Positions 23,915-31,824 of a stretch of 64,000 nucleotides of DNA are shown here, in pieces (the first letter of the stretch is position 1; the number at the start of each line of letters is the position of its first letter). A model generated the notes under the pieces. That model was not told the origin of the DNA. It was given only the letters and a program-made list of their open reading frames with translations, and did no database searches. The DNA is taken from contig CAKSWT010000003.1 of assembly GCA_934512135.1 (NCBI GenBank), positions 159,698 through 223,697 of the forward strand, given 5' to 3'. A program made the translations under genes and the position numbers. This DNA comes from an uncultured Oscillospiraceae bacterium (lineage in GTDB: Bacteria; Bacillota; Clostridia; Oscillospirales; Oscillospiraceae).

Positions 23915-24496
23915 ATGGAGCTTTTGGAGAAACGTATTGCTCAGGATGGAGAGGTCTATCCCGGCAATATTTTGAAGGTCAGCAATTTTCTCAACCATCA
24001 GATGGACATCGGTTTGCTCCGGGAGATGGGGAAGGAGTGGAAACGGCTGTTTGCGGATGCGGGGGTGAATAAGATCCTCACCATTGAGGCCTCCGGCATC
24101 GGTATCGCCTGTATCGCTGCCCTGGAATTTGACTGTCCTGTGGTATTCGCCAAAAAGTCCAAGTCCCTGAACCTGGGCAAGGACGTGTACACCACTCGGG
24201 TGGAATCCTTTACCCACAAGAACATCAGCGACGTGGTGGTGGACCGGCGGTATCTGGGGCCCCAGGACCGGGTGCTGATTATTGACGACTTCCTGGCCAA
24301 CGGCAAGGCCCTGGAGGGGCTGATGGACCTGGTCCGCCAGGCAGGGGCCACCCTCTGCGGCATTGGCATTGCCATTGAAAAGGGGTTCCAGGGGGCGGGA
24401 GACCGATTCCGCAGCCAGGGTCTGCGGCTGGAGTCGCTGGCCATTGTGGACGCCATGGACGGAGAAAAGGGCACCATCACCTTCCGGAAGCAGTGA
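23915..24496 (+). CDS. xpt: Xanthine phosphoribosyltransferase
   Basis: 193 residues, the normal size. The enzyme makes XMP from xanthine and PRPP in purine salvage. Opening MELLEKRIAQDGEVYPGNILKVSNFLNHQMD is the standard Xpt start; the PRPP-binding motif VLIIDDFLANGKA lies at about 123-135, preceded by KKSKSLNL and followed by IGIAIEKGFQGAG. ATG 23915 has GGAGGA six bases upstream; an earlier frame start at 23858 is not needed. No purine permease is linked and no riboswitch is visible, unlike the xpt-pbuX operon of Bacillus. Confidence 0.95.
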   Translation: MELLEKRIAQDGEVYPGNILKVSNFLNHQMDIGLLREMGKEWKRLFADAGVNKILTIEASGIGIACIAALEFDCPVVFAKKSKSLNLGKDVYTTRVESFTHKNISDVVVDRRYLGPQDRVLIIDDFLANGKALEGLMDLVRQAGATLCGIGIAIEKGFQGAGDRFRSQGLRLESLAIVDAMDGEKGTITFRKQ

Positions 24497-24530
24497 TAGA
24501 GCCGGGCCTGCCCTACAATCAAACAAAACT

Positions 24531-24565
24531 GCCCCTCGCCGGTTCAATCCCGGCGAGGGGCTTTC
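24531..24565 (+). terminator. Terminator after xpt
   Basis: Perfect 12-bp stem GCCCCTCGCCGG / CCGGCGAGGGGC (24531-24542 with 24550-24561) followed by TTTCT. It also faces the convergent thioesterase gene. Confidence 0.8.
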
Positions 24566-24573
24566 TGTAGGAA

Positions 24574-25047
24574 TCAGCGAACGCCGCTGGCGGTGAAATA
24601 GGTGCCGCTGGCACTGGCCACGGTTTTTTCGGGGTGGCCCTCCATATAGGCCCGGGCAGTGGCGTAGGCCATGGTCTTGCCGCAGGAGAGACAGGTGGCC
24701 TCCACGAACATCCGCTTTCCCGTGGGAACGGGACGCTCATAGGAGACGTTCATGTTGATGGTGGGGGTGAGATACTCCCCGGACATGTAGAAGGTCAGGC
24801 TGCCCATGGTCAGGTCCAGAACACCGGCCACGGCGCCGCCGTGCATGACCCCGGCGGGATTGCGCATATACTCCTCCACCGGATAGGACAGCAGCAGGGT
24901 TTTGGTTTCAAAATCGCAGGATTCAAAGCGGGACTTCAACAGCACGTTAAAGGACGGGCCCCGGTGATCGTTCTCGCTGTTGACCCGCTGGGAAAAGCGG
25001 CGGCAGGAGGCCTCCATACCGGCCTGGGAAAAAAGTTCTGGTTCCAT
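24574..25047 (-). CDS. PaaI-type hotdog-fold thioesterase
   Basis: 157 residues. The hotdog core shows the conserved VMHGGAVAGVLDLTMG segment, in which the HGG turn and the following acidic residue belong to the active site of PaaI/YdiI-type acyl-CoA thioesterases, and the later strand TPTINMNVSYERPVPTGKRMFVEATCLSCGKTMAYATARAYM. The physiological acyl-CoA is unknown. AGAGGAG lies four bases before ATG 25047. The gene has its own promoter inserted just downstream of the rex terminator. Confidence 0.88.
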   Translation of the reverse strand: MEPELFSQAGMEASCRRFSQRVNSENDHRGPSFNVLLKSRFESCDFETKTLLLSYPVEEYMRNPAGVMHGGAVAGVLDLTMGSLTFYMSGEYLTPTINMNVSYERPVPTGKRMFVEATCLSCGKTMAYATARAYMEGHPEKTVASASGTYFTASGVR

Positions 25048-25075
25048 AAGACTCCTCTTTCGTTGTTTTTACTAT

Positions 25076-25104
25076 ATTCTACACAACATTTTGGGGAATT
25101 GCAA
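25076..25104 (-). promoter_or_regulatory. Promoter for the thioesterase gene
   Basis: On the minus strand TTGCAA (25104-25099), 17-bp spacer, TAGAAT (25081-25076). Confidence 0.75.
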
Positions 25105-25105
25105 C

Positions 25106-25143
25106 AAAAAGATGGGGTTAGGTAAAAAACTACCTAACCCCAT
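25106..25143 (-). terminator. Terminator after rex
   Basis: Minus-strand stem ATGGGGTTAGGTA / TACCTAACCCCAT (13 bp, loop GTTTTT) followed by CTTTTT. Confidence 0.9.
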
Positions 25144-25150
25144 GGAAATC

Positions 25151-25786
25151 TTACTGACTCTGCCGCTTTTCCTGGAGCTGCCGGGACAGTTCCCCCAGGG
25201 ACACGGCGATGATCTCGTTTTTCACAATGACGTTGTCGGGGACCTTCAAATGCACCGGGGCAAAATTCCAGATGGCCTGGATGCCGCCCTCCAGCAGCCG
25301 GTCGCAGGCCTCCTGAGCGTGGGAGGCCGGGACGGTGATAATGCCGATATGGACCTTCATCCGCCGGCACAGGCTGCTCATGCGCTTGACGGAGAGCACC
25401 GGCTTTCCGCCGATCTCCCGCCCCACCAGAGACTCGTCGGCGTCAAAGGCGGCGATAACGTCCACCCCGTAGTCCGAGTAGTTCTGATAGCTCAGCAGCG
25501 CCCGGCCCAGCTGGCCGGCCCCAACAATCACTGCGTTGGAGATGTCGTCATAGCCCAGAGAGTGCTCAATGAGCCGGGTTAACACAGCCACGTCATAGGT
25601 CTCCCCAGGAGCGCGGTTGAGGCCGCAGGCCGTGAGGTCATGGCGCACCTGACTGGGGCTGACACGCACCACCTCCCCAATGCTGTCGGCTGTGACGGCA
25701 GTATGGCCTGCGTGAAGCTCGGATTTCAGCATAATGAGATATTGGGGGAGCCGCTGTAGGGTTCCCTGAGACAGGGCTGCAATCAT
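25151..25786 (-). CDS. rex: Redox-sensing transcriptional repressor Rex
   Basis: 211 residues. Rex senses the NADH/NAD+ ratio and represses fermentation and NADH-reoxidation genes. The N-terminal winged helix includes RLPQYLIMLKSE and VSPSQVRHDLTACG; the Rossmann domain begins AVIVGAGQLGRALLSY (GxGxxG), then DVIAAFDADESLVG, and ends with the dimer-swap helix VSLGELSRQLQ. It appears to be cotranscribed with the 25823 gene (36 bases between, GGAGG before ATG). TTGTTAA, half of a canonical Rex site, occurs at 25814-25820 but without its partner arm. Confidence 0.93.
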   Translation of the reverse strand: MIAALSQGTLQRLPQYLIMLKSELHAGHTAVTADSIGEVVRVSPSQVRHDLTACGLNRAPGETYDVAVLTRLIEHSLGYDDISNAVIVGAGQLGRALLSYQNYSDYGVDVIAAFDADESLVGREIGGKPVLSVKRMSSLCRRMKVHIGIITVPASHAQEACDRLLEGGIQAIWNFAPVHLKVPDNVIVKNEIIAVSLGELSRQLQEKRQSQ

Positions 25787-25822
25787 GGATGGATTCCTCC
25801 TGGGTAGATTAGTTTGTTAAGA

Positions 25823-26398
25823 TCAGGACAGCAGGGCCCCGGAGATCAGGTCGCTTTCGATGCCGAATTCCGCCTTCAGGGCCTGGCACACCGCCCCCCG
25901 GACAAAGTTCGCAATAAACATGCCCTTCATGACCATGTCATACAGGGGAACGCCCTGGCCGGAGACGCACTTTTCCTCGGAAATGGCCTGAAAGCCTGCC
26001 ACATAGCCGGCGTCGGTTTCGATGATCTTCTTTTTCAGGGCCTCATAGTCCTCGATGTCGTATTTTGGGGCTCCCATGCCGGGGCCGCCAGGACCACCAG
26101 GGCCACCGGGACCACCGGGACCGCCGGGACCTCCAGGACCACCAGGACCACCGGGACCTCCAGGACCGCCGGGACCTCCAGGGCCACCGGGACCACCGGG
26201 ACCCTCATCGGAGAGCATGTTCAGGCTCATGGCCAGAGTGCCGGCCATCCGGTCCAGGGCGCCGTGAATGGAGCCAAAGGTGTAGTTGGTGCCCACATCC
26301 TGCTTCCGCTGGGCGTCGGTGAGCTGGTCCAGCAGCCGAAGGAGCTTCAGATTCTGAAGCTGGTTGAACTGGGCGATGACAATCATTGCGTCTTTCAT
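25823..26398 (-). CDS. Unknown protein with an internal (Gly-Pro-Gly)14 tract
   Basis: 191 residues and no recognised family. An N-terminal helical part of about 65 residues (FNQLQNLKLLRLLDQLTDAQRKQDVG, then SIHGALDRMAGTLAMSLNML) is joined to a C-terminal helical part of about 80 residues (YDIEDYEALKKKIIETDAGYVAG and later KGMFIANFVRGAVCQALKAEFGIESD) by 14 uninterrupted Gly-Pro-Gly units. The tract obeys the Gly-X-Y rule of collagen. Synonymous codons vary along it, so it is held by selection on the protein rather than fresh DNA slippage. No signal peptide is seen. AGGAGG precedes ATG 26398; rex follows in the same direction. Confidence 0.7.
   Translation of the reverse strand: MKDAMIVIAQFNQLQNLKLLRLLDQLTDAQRKQDVGTNYTFGSIHGALDRMAGTLAMSLNMLSDEGPGGPGGPGGPGGPGGPGGPGGPGGPGGPGGPGGPGGPGGPGMGAPKYDIEDYEALKKKIIETDAGYVAGFQAISEEKCVSGQGVPLYDMVMKGMFIANFVRGAVCQALKAEFGIESDLISGALLS
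26078..26203 (-). repeat. 9-bp tandem coding repeat (GGN-CCN-GGN)14
   Basis: Fourteen imperfect 9-bp units with third-position variation, encoding the Gly-Pro-Gly tract of the 25823-26398 protein. The array contains no CRISPR-like spacers. Confidence 0.9.
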
Positions 26399-26431
26399 GA
26401 TACTGCGCCTCCTAAAGAATAAGCTCCGTTC

Positions 26432-26460
26432 ATTATATCACACGGGAAATCGGTCTGCAC
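26432..26460 (-). promoter_or_regulatory. Possible promoter for the 26398-rex transcript
   Basis: A good minus-strand TATAAT (26437-26432) but a poor -35 (GTGCAG at 26460-26455), so the promoter may be weak or activator-dependent. Confidence 0.45.
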
Positions 26461-26495
26461 TGGTCGATTTTTCCGGTGGCGTGGCAATATGGACC

Positions 26496-27041
26496 TTACC
26501 GGAGGATTTTGTTGGGCTTTAAATACCGCTCCTCCTCGGAGAACACACAGCCGCAGTATTTCTGCATATAAAAGCCTAGAGCCCGGGCCCGTTCCTGGCC
26601 CTCCTTAAAGTAGGGGCGGAAGTCCCGGTAGAAGAAGGTGACACCGAACCGGGCCGCCGCCTGCTGGGCCACCTGGCGCATCAGTTCATGCTGCTGATAG
26701 GGGCTGACAAACAGCGAGGAGGTAAAGGCGTCAAAGCCGTGCTCCGCGGCGTACTGGGCGGTGCGGCCCAGGCGCATCTCGTAGCACTTGACACAGCGGC
26801 CGTCTATATCCCCGGCCACCTCCCGGACAAAGGGCCGCAGGCCGTAGTCGTTTTGCTCGTGGAGGGTCAGTCCGATGGTCTTGGCGTACTCCCGGAGGCA
26901 GTTCCGCCGGGAGCGGTATTCCGTAAAGGGGTGGATATTGGGGTTGTACCAGAAGCCCTGGGGGTCGATGCCCTCCAGCCGCAGGGTCTCGATACACATG
27001 TTGCTGCATGGGGCGCAGCAGATATGCATCAGCAGCTTCAT
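26496..27041 (-). CDS. queH: Epoxyqueuosine reductase QueH
   Basis: 181 residues. QueH carries out the last step of queuosine tRNA modification, reducing epoxyqueuosine, and replaces QueG in many bacteria. The family's metal and cluster cysteines are visible: LMHICCAPCSN at the N-terminus, GRCVKCYEMRL near 90 and YCGCVFSEEE near the C-terminus. ATG 27041 gives the family start MKLLMHICCAPCS, behind GGAGGAAGGTGG; the GTG at 27050 lies within the ribosome site. No other queuosine genes are adjacent. Confidence 0.92.
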   Translation of the reverse strand: MKLLMHICCAPCSNMCIETLRLEGIDPQGFWYNPNIHPFTEYRSRRNCLREYAKTIGLTLHEQNDYGLRPFVREVAGDIDGRCVKCYEMRLGRTAQYAAEHGFDAFTSSLFVSPYQQHELMRQVAQQAAARFGVTFFYRDFRPYFKEGQERARALGFYMQKYCGCVFSEEERYLKPNKILR

Positions 27042-27073
27042 ATAGACCACCTTCCTCCAATTTCATAGAAGAT

Positions 27074-27102
27074 ATTGTACAACAAATCGGGAGGATTGGA
27101 AA
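27074..27102 (-). promoter_or_regulatory. Possible promoter for queH
   Basis: On the minus strand TTTCCA (27102-27097), 17-bp spacer, TACAAT (27079-27074). The -35 is poor. Confidence 0.4.
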
Positions 27103-27150
27103 GAGGAAAAAACAATCTGTGGCCAAAAACGTCACGATGTGAACTTCTCC

Positions 27151-27178
27151 TTTACTTTTTCAGGCGGTATGCTATAAT
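27151..27178 (+). promoter_or_regulatory. Promoter for the AraC-type regulator
   Basis: TTTACT (27151-27156), 16-bp spacer, TATAAT (27173-27178). Confidence 0.6.
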
Positions 27179-27243
27179 AAGAACAACACATTTTGTAGGT
27201 TTTCGCCGGAGCCCCTGGGACCTCCGGCCAGGAGGTTACCCAT

Positions 27244-28647
27244 ATGGCACAGAACGTAGGTCGTTTTGAATCCCTCTTCTCCGCCCCGGCGGATCGGGGG
27301 GTCTCCCATCCGGCCCTGGGGCCGGAGTCTCCGCCGCCGCGGATCTCCGAGCTGGGCATGGCGCCGGACCAGCAGAAGGACTCCTATCAGGAGCTGGAGC
27401 GGAAATACCGCCACCGGACCTATCAGGCGCAGGAGCTGATGGTGGAAAAGCTGCTTCGGGGGCATTTTATCGACACCAAGGCCCTGGAGCGGAAGCTCCA
27501 TATGTTTGAGCTGAACTTTGCGCACCCCTATTTCCTGGTGGTGCTGGTCAGCCCCATGGGGAACGACACCATGTTCTCCAGCTACGCCAGCGACATCCGG
27601 GACGGAGGCCAGGTGGGGCTGATTGTCTCCTCGATTTTCTCGGAGCTGCTGGGGGAGAAATTCGACTGCTATCCGGCAAACCTGGAGGATCGGTATGCGT
27701 TTTTGCTGAACCTCCAGGAGCAGGACGACGGCACCCTTTCCGCCCAGGTGGCGGGGATCTGCCGGGATGCGGTGAAGTTTATCCATGACAACTTCTGCCT
27801 GGAGCTGCGGGTCTGCGTCAGCGGCGCCTGTGAGGGACTGACGCCCCTCCACGAGGTGTTCCGGGAGACGGAGGTGGTGGCGGGAGACGCCAACACCGTC
27901 TACAGTCAGGGGGTCTGCGCCAGAGCCGAGGGCGGCGCCCCGGTGATGGGCCGCCGGCCGGAGCCTACCATTGAAAAGCAGTATCTTAACGCCCTGGTGA
28001 CGCAGGATTTCCAGATGGCCCTGCAGCTGACCCTGGAGAAGGTCCGGGAGATCTACGACAATACCTCGGACAAGAGCAATCTGGACCGGGTGAAAATGTT
28101 CCTGAATATGCGGATGCAGACCACCGGCAGCGTGCTGGCGGCGCCGCTGGGGGAGATTCTGGGGGAGCACGGTCCCATTCACGGCCCCGGTGGCCCCGGC
28201 GGGGACATGATGCGGCTGGACGCCTGCACCACCATAGACGAGGTGGAGCGGAAGCTGGAGGACCTGTTTGAAAAGCTGGACAACCACTACAACGCCACCC
28301 CCTCGGACTACACCGGCACCACCGGCAAGGTCATCCACCTGATTAGCAAAAAGTATATGGAGCCGGACCTCTCCGTGGAGATGATCTGCGACTGTCTGGG
28401 CAAGTCCAGAAGCTACCTCAGCCGGATGTTCAAGGAGAATACCGGCATGAACCTGCTGGACTACCTCCACACCACCCGGCTGGCAGAGGCGAAAAAGCTC
28501 CTCAATGAGACGGATTTGGGGGTCTCGGAAATCGCCGCCCGGGTGGGATACTATTCCGGCTGGACCCTGGCCCGGGTGTTCAAGCGCTACGAGGGAATCA
28601 CCCCCACCGCCTATCGGAAGGCCTTCTGCGGAGGGCAGGAGGGGTAA
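27244..28647 (+). CDS. AraC-family transcriptional regulator
   Basis: 467 residues. The C-terminal 100 residues are a standard AraC DNA-binding domain with two helix-turn-helices (LSVEMICDCLGKSRSYLSRMFKENTGMNLLDYLHTTRLAEAKKLL and LGVSEIAARVGYYSGWTLARVFKRYEGITPTAYRKAF). The N-terminal and middle regions are not a cupin; they resemble the YesN-like regulators of Clostridia without a receiver domain (FEKKLHMFELNFA-like helix, then a nucleotide-cyclase-like fold). A Gly/Pro segment GPIHGPGGPGGDMM interrupts the middle. AGGAGG sits before ATG 27244. It precedes two acyltransferase-like genes that could be its targets, but each has a separate promoter. Confidence 0.88.
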   Translation: MAQNVGRFESLFSAPADRGVSHPALGPESPPPRISELGMAPDQQKDSYQELERKYRHRTYQAQELMVEKLLRGHFIDTKALERKLHMFELNFAHPYFLVVLVSPMGNDTMFSSYASDIRDGGQVGLIVSSIFSELLGEKFDCYPANLEDRYAFLLNLQEQDDGTLSAQVAGICRDAVKFIHDNFCLELRVCVSGACEGLTPLHEVFRETEVVAGDANTVYSQGVCARAEGGAPVMGRRPEPTIEKQYLNALVTQDFQMALQLTLEKVREIYDNTSDKSNLDRVKMFLNMRMQTTGSVLAAPLGEILGEHGPIHGPGGPGGDMMRLDACTTIDEVERKLEDLFEKLDNHYNATPSDYTGTTGKVIHLISKKYMEPDLSVEMICDCLGKSRSYLSRMFKENTGMNLLDYLHTTRLAEAKKLLNETDLGVSEIAARVGYYSGWTLARVFKRYEGITPTAYRKAFCGGQEG

Positions 28648-28670
28648 TTCACAAAATCTTCACAATTCCA

Positions 28671-28699
28671 TTGCAAAATTCACACAATGCTGGTATAAT
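28671..28699 (+). promoter_or_regulatory. Promoter for the first acyltransferase-like gene
   Basis: TTGCAA (28671-28676), 17-bp spacer, TATAAT (28694-28699). Confidence 0.8.
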
Positions 28700-28730
28700 C
28701 ACCCTCGAAGAGAATTCGGGGGTGATTTTT

Positions 28731-29738
28731 TTGAACGGCTATGAACGAATCAGCCGGTACAAATCCCACTTGATGGGCATTGCGGTGATGATCGTGGTAT
28801 ACGGGCATCTGCTCTATTACCACAGCGGCCTGATGTACTACGAGGACCTTAATTTTACGGAGTGGTACACCCTGGGGTCCGTGGAGATGTTTATGTTCAT
28901 CTCCGGCTTTGGCATCTACCAGTCCCTGCGGAAAAATCGGGACGCCTGGACCTTCTATGGCCGGCGGCTGGGGCGGCTGCTGCCGTCCTTTCTTCCGGTG
29001 ATGATCGCCTGGTGCGGGGTAAATCTGCTGGCGGGGAAAATGCGCCTGGGAGAGGCCGTGGGGAATATTACGGCGACGGGCTGGTGGTTCCAAACCTCCC
29101 ATCAGTTCAACTGGTATGTTCCGGCAATCCTGGTGCTGTATCTTCTGAGCCCGCTGCTGTTTGACTGCATTGAGAAGAAAAAGACGGCCTGGGCCTTTGC
29201 TGCCCTGGTGATTTTGAATATCGCCGGGTGGCGGTCCAATCTGCTTATGGCAGTGAGCCGGTTCCCCACCTATTTCCTGGGGATGTACTTCGGGTCCCGG
29301 TATGCCGCCGGGGCGGCGCCGACCAAAAAGCAGGTGGCCATCTGGTCGGTGCTGGGGGTGGCGGCCATGGCGGTGGTGCCCTACTTCTTCCTGATTGGAC
29401 GGAGATACCTCTGGTTCTACGGGATGTACTGGAATCTGTTCTTTGTGTCCACACCGATGTGCATGTTCCTGACCACCAAGATTCTGGAGGCCCAGGAACG
29501 GGTGGCGGTGGGCCGGGGGCTCAACAAGGTCTGGTCCTTCCTGGGGGTAAGGTCCTTTGAGATCTACCTCTGTCATCTGGCGCTGTATGAGAGCTGTCTC
29601 AAGCTCCACATCCAAGGCTGGCCCCAGTGGATCGTCATTGCGGTGCTGGGAACGGGCATCGGCATTGCCTACCACCAGGTGGTGGAGTTCTGTGTGGCCA
29701 AGTGGAAGGCCAAAAAGGCTGCGGCGGTGAACGGATAA
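28731..29738 (+). CDS. Acyltransferase-3-like integral membrane protein, copy 1
   Basis: 335 residues with about ten predicted helices. Sequence pattern ISRYKSHLMGIAVMIVVYGHLLYYHSG, SVEMFMFISGFGIYQSLRKN and a C-terminal FLGVRSFEIYLCHLALYE recalls the acyltransferase_3 / fucose-4-O-acetylase family that O-acylates sugars of surface polymers. The TTG at 28731 is chosen: GGGGGTGAT precedes it, the -10 of the promoter is 32 bases upstream, and the start then aligns with the paralogue at 29879. The substrate is unknown. Confidence 0.82.
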   Translation: MNGYERISRYKSHLMGIAVMIVVYGHLLYYHSGLMYYEDLNFTEWYTLGSVEMFMFISGFGIYQSLRKNRDAWTFYGRRLGRLLPSFLPVMIAWCGVNLLAGKMRLGEAVGNITATGWWFQTSHQFNWYVPAILVLYLLSPLLFDCIEKKKTAWAFAALVILNIAGWRSNLLMAVSRFPTYFLGMYFGSRYAAGAAPTKKQVAIWSVLGVAAMAVVPYFFLIGRRYLWFYGMYWNLFFVSTPMCMFLTTKILEAQERVAVGRGLNKVWSFLGVRSFEIYLCHLALYESCLKLHIQGWPQWIVIAVLGTGIGIAYHQVVEFCVAKWKAKKAAAVNG

Positions 29739-29744
29739 TTTCAA

Positions 29745-29770
29745 ACCGGGGAAAAGGCTTTTTCCCCGGT
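29745..29770 (+). terminator. Hairpin after acyltransferase copy 1
   Basis: 11-bp stem ACCGGGGAAAA / TTTTCCCCGGT with loop GGCT; T-rich in the right arm only, so a weak terminator. Confidence 0.45.
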
Positions 29771-29796
29771 CTTGGTAAAAATAGCTTGACGCGCCC

Positions 29797-29828
29797 AATA
29801 CGGCCCCCCGGCGGGCCGTATTCTTTTT
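29797..29828 (+). terminator. Intrinsic terminator before acyltransferase copy 2
   Basis: 10-bp stem AATACGGCCC / GGGCCGTATT (29797-29806 with 29813-29822) followed by CTTTTT. The T-run doubles as the start of the next promoter's -35. Confidence 0.85.
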
Positions 29829-29855
29829 GCATTTCCCCGGGAGGTTTGGTATAAT
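29827..29855 (+). promoter_or_regulatory. Promoter for acyltransferase copy 2
   Basis: TTGCAT (29827-29832), 17-bp spacer, TATAAT (29850-29855). Confidence 0.78.
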
Positions 29856-29878
29856 GATGAGGTCAGGAGGGGATTGTC

Positions 29879-30874
29879 ATGCACGCATACGACCGAATCA
29901 GCCGCTACAAGGGCGAGCTGATGGGAATTGCCATTTTAATTGTGGTCTACGGCCACCTGCTCTATTACCACAGCGGGCTGCAGGCCTATGAGCATCTGAA
30001 TATCACCGAGTGGTACACCGTGGGGTCCGTGGATATTTTTCTGTTTTTGTCGGGGTTTGGAATCTATCACTCCCTGAGCCGGAACGCCGACCCCCTTCGG
30101 TTTATCCAGCGGCGGATGGACCGGCTGCTGCCCTCCTATCTGCCCTTTATTCTGGTGTACTGCGGCGTGATGCTGCTGACGGACCAGATGGACAAGTGGC
30201 AGGCAGTGGGGAATCTTACCACCTTTGGGTGGTGGGCGCAGATCGGGGGCCAGTTCAACTGGTATATTCCCACGCTGGTGATGCTGTATTTGATGAGCCC
30301 CCTGTTTTTTGCCATACTCCAGCGCTGGGGACGGAAGGCCCTGTGGGTGTTCCCGGTGCTGTTTCTGCTGGACGGGGGCTGTGTGGGGACCAGCCTGATG
30401 ATCGGCGTCAGCCGGTTCCCGGTGTACTTCCTGGGGATGTACCTGGGCCGGGAGGCGGCGGAGGGCAAAACTCCGTCCCGGCGGCATCTGGCGCTGGCCG
30501 GCGGGCTGCTGGTGGTCAGCATGGTGGCCTACTATTTCCTGGTGGTCTATTTCCCCGGGAGCCTGAAGCGGTATGGCTTCTGGTGGCACCCCTTCCTGCT
30601 GTCAACTCCGGGCTGCCTCTACGGCACCACCTGGCTTATGGAAAAGCAGGAGCGCTGGAAGGTCACCCGGGCCGTCAATCGGGGTCTGGGCTTCCTGGGG
30701 GGCAAGTCCTTTGAGATCTATCTGATTCATATTTTCATCTACTCTCTGGGGCTGTATTTCGGAGCCCAGGGGTGGAAGCAATGGATTCTCCTGGCCCTGG
30801 CCGGACTGCTAGTGGGGGTAGGCTACGGAAAGCTGATCGATCTGTTTACCGGATGGAGGAAGGCCAGAGCATGA
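29879..30874 (+). CDS. Acyltransferase-3-like integral membrane protein, copy 2
   Basis: 331 residues, clearly paralogous to the 28731 product: RISRYKGELMGIAILIVVYGHLLYYHSGL, ITEWYTVGSVDIFLFLSGFGIYHSL and SFEIYLIHIFIYSLGLYFGAQGWKQWI match copy 1 position by position. About ten predicted helices. AGGAGGGG precedes ATG 29879. It overlaps the EamA gene by four bases (ATGA), so copy 2, unlike copy 1, is coupled to a transporter. Confidence 0.83.
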   Translation: MHAYDRISRYKGELMGIAILIVVYGHLLYYHSGLQAYEHLNITEWYTVGSVDIFLFLSGFGIYHSLSRNADPLRFIQRRMDRLLPSYLPFILVYCGVMLLTDQMDKWQAVGNLTTFGWWAQIGGQFNWYIPTLVMLYLMSPLFFAILQRWGRKALWVFPVLFLLDGGCVGTSLMIGVSRFPVYFLGMYLGREAAEGKTPSRRHLALAGGLLVVSMVAYYFLVVYFPGSLKRYGFWWHPFLLSTPGCLYGTTWLMEKQERWKVTRAVNRGLGFLGGKSFEIYLIHIFIYSLGLYFGAQGWKQWILLALAGLLVGVGYGKLIDLFTGWRKARA

Positions 30875-31773
30875 ATCGGAGAAAATTGCGGGGCAGCCTG
30901 ATGCTGCTGTTGACGGCCCTGGTCTGGGGCATGGGCTTTGTGGCCCAGAGCGCCGGAATGGACTATATCGGGCCCTTTACCTTTTTGGCCGCCCGGTCCT
31001 TTTTGGGGTGTCTGGTGCTGCTGCCGGTGATGGCGCTGACCAGCCGGAAAATCCCCGGGGAGAAGCCTGTCCCGGGGGAGCGAAGGACGCTGATTCTTGG
31101 GGGAATCCTCTGCGGCACGGCGCTGTTTGTGGCCAGCGGCCTCCAGCAGATGGGCATCCAGGAGACCACCGCAGGAAAGGCGGGGTTCCTCACCGCCATG
31201 TACATTGTGCTGGTGCCGGTGTTCGGCCTGTTTCTGGGCCGGAGACCCGGGGCCAAGGTGTGGGGGGCCGTGGCCCTGGCCCTGGCGGGGATGTATTTCC
31301 TCTGCCTCTATGGGACGGGCCTGGGAGGCATCAACCGGGGGGACCTGCTGGAAATGGCCTGCGCCGTGGGCTTTACGGTGCACATTTTGATTATCGACCG
31401 GTACAGTGGCAATGTGGACGGGGTGAAAATGAGCTGCATTCAGTTCCTGGTCTGCGGCCTGCTGAGCACGGTGTGTATGCTGCTCTGGGAGACGCCCTCC
31501 TGGAAGGATATTTTGGGAGCCTGGCTGCCCATTGTCTACGCCGGGGTTGTGTCCAGCGGAGTGGGCTATACCCTCCAGGTGGTGGCCCAGAAGGACGCGG
31601 ATCCCACGGTGGCCTCTCTGCTGCTGAGCCTGGAGTCGGTGTTCAGCCTCATTGCCGGATGGATCCTTCTGGGCCAGCGGATGAGCGGCCGGGAGCTTCT
31701 GGGCTGCGTGCTGATGTTTGCCGCCATCATCTGGGTCCAGCTGCCAAGGAGCAAAAAGGAAAAAGCAGCGTAA
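30871..31773 (+). CDS. EamA/DMT-family transporter
   Basis: 300 residues, ten predicted helices in two EamA repeats: GSLMLLLTALVWGMGFVAQSAGMDYIGPFTFLAARSFLG opens the first, and LLEMACAVGFTVHILIIDRYSG the second; the C-terminus reads ASLLLSLESVFSLIAGWILLGQRMSGRELLGC, typical of drug/metabolite exporters. The ATG at 30871 lies in the stop of the upstream acyltransferase-like gene. The substrate is unknown; an exported metabolite or amino acid is usual for the family. Followed by a strong terminator. Confidence 0.9.
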   Translation: MNRRKLRGSLMLLLTALVWGMGFVAQSAGMDYIGPFTFLAARSFLGCLVLLPVMALTSRKIPGEKPVPGERRTLILGGILCGTALFVASGLQQMGIQETTAGKAGFLTAMYIVLVPVFGLFLGRRPGAKVWGAVALALAGMYFLCLYGTGLGGINRGDLLEMACAVGFTVHILIIDRYSGNVDGVKMSCIQFLVCGLLSTVCMLLWETPSWKDILGAWLPIVYAGVVSSGVGYTLQVVAQKDADPTVASLLLSLESVFSLIAGWILLGQRMSGRELLGCVLMFAAIIWVQLPRSKKEKAA

Positions 31774-31789
31774 AGAACAGAGTAAAGAG

Positions 31790-31823
31790 CGCCCCTCCGG
31801 CCCGGTGGCCGGAGGGGCGTTTG
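31790..31823. terminator. Bidirectional terminator
   Basis: Perfect 13-bp stem CGCCCCTCCGGCC / GGCCGGAGGGGCG (31790-31802 with 31807-31819) between convergent EamA and jag genes. Confidence 0.82.
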
Positions 31824-31824
31824 C

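Noticed and set aside
26078..26203. CRISPR-like short repeats
   Set aside because: Contiguous 9-bp coding repeats without spacers; explained by the Gly-Pro-Gly tract.
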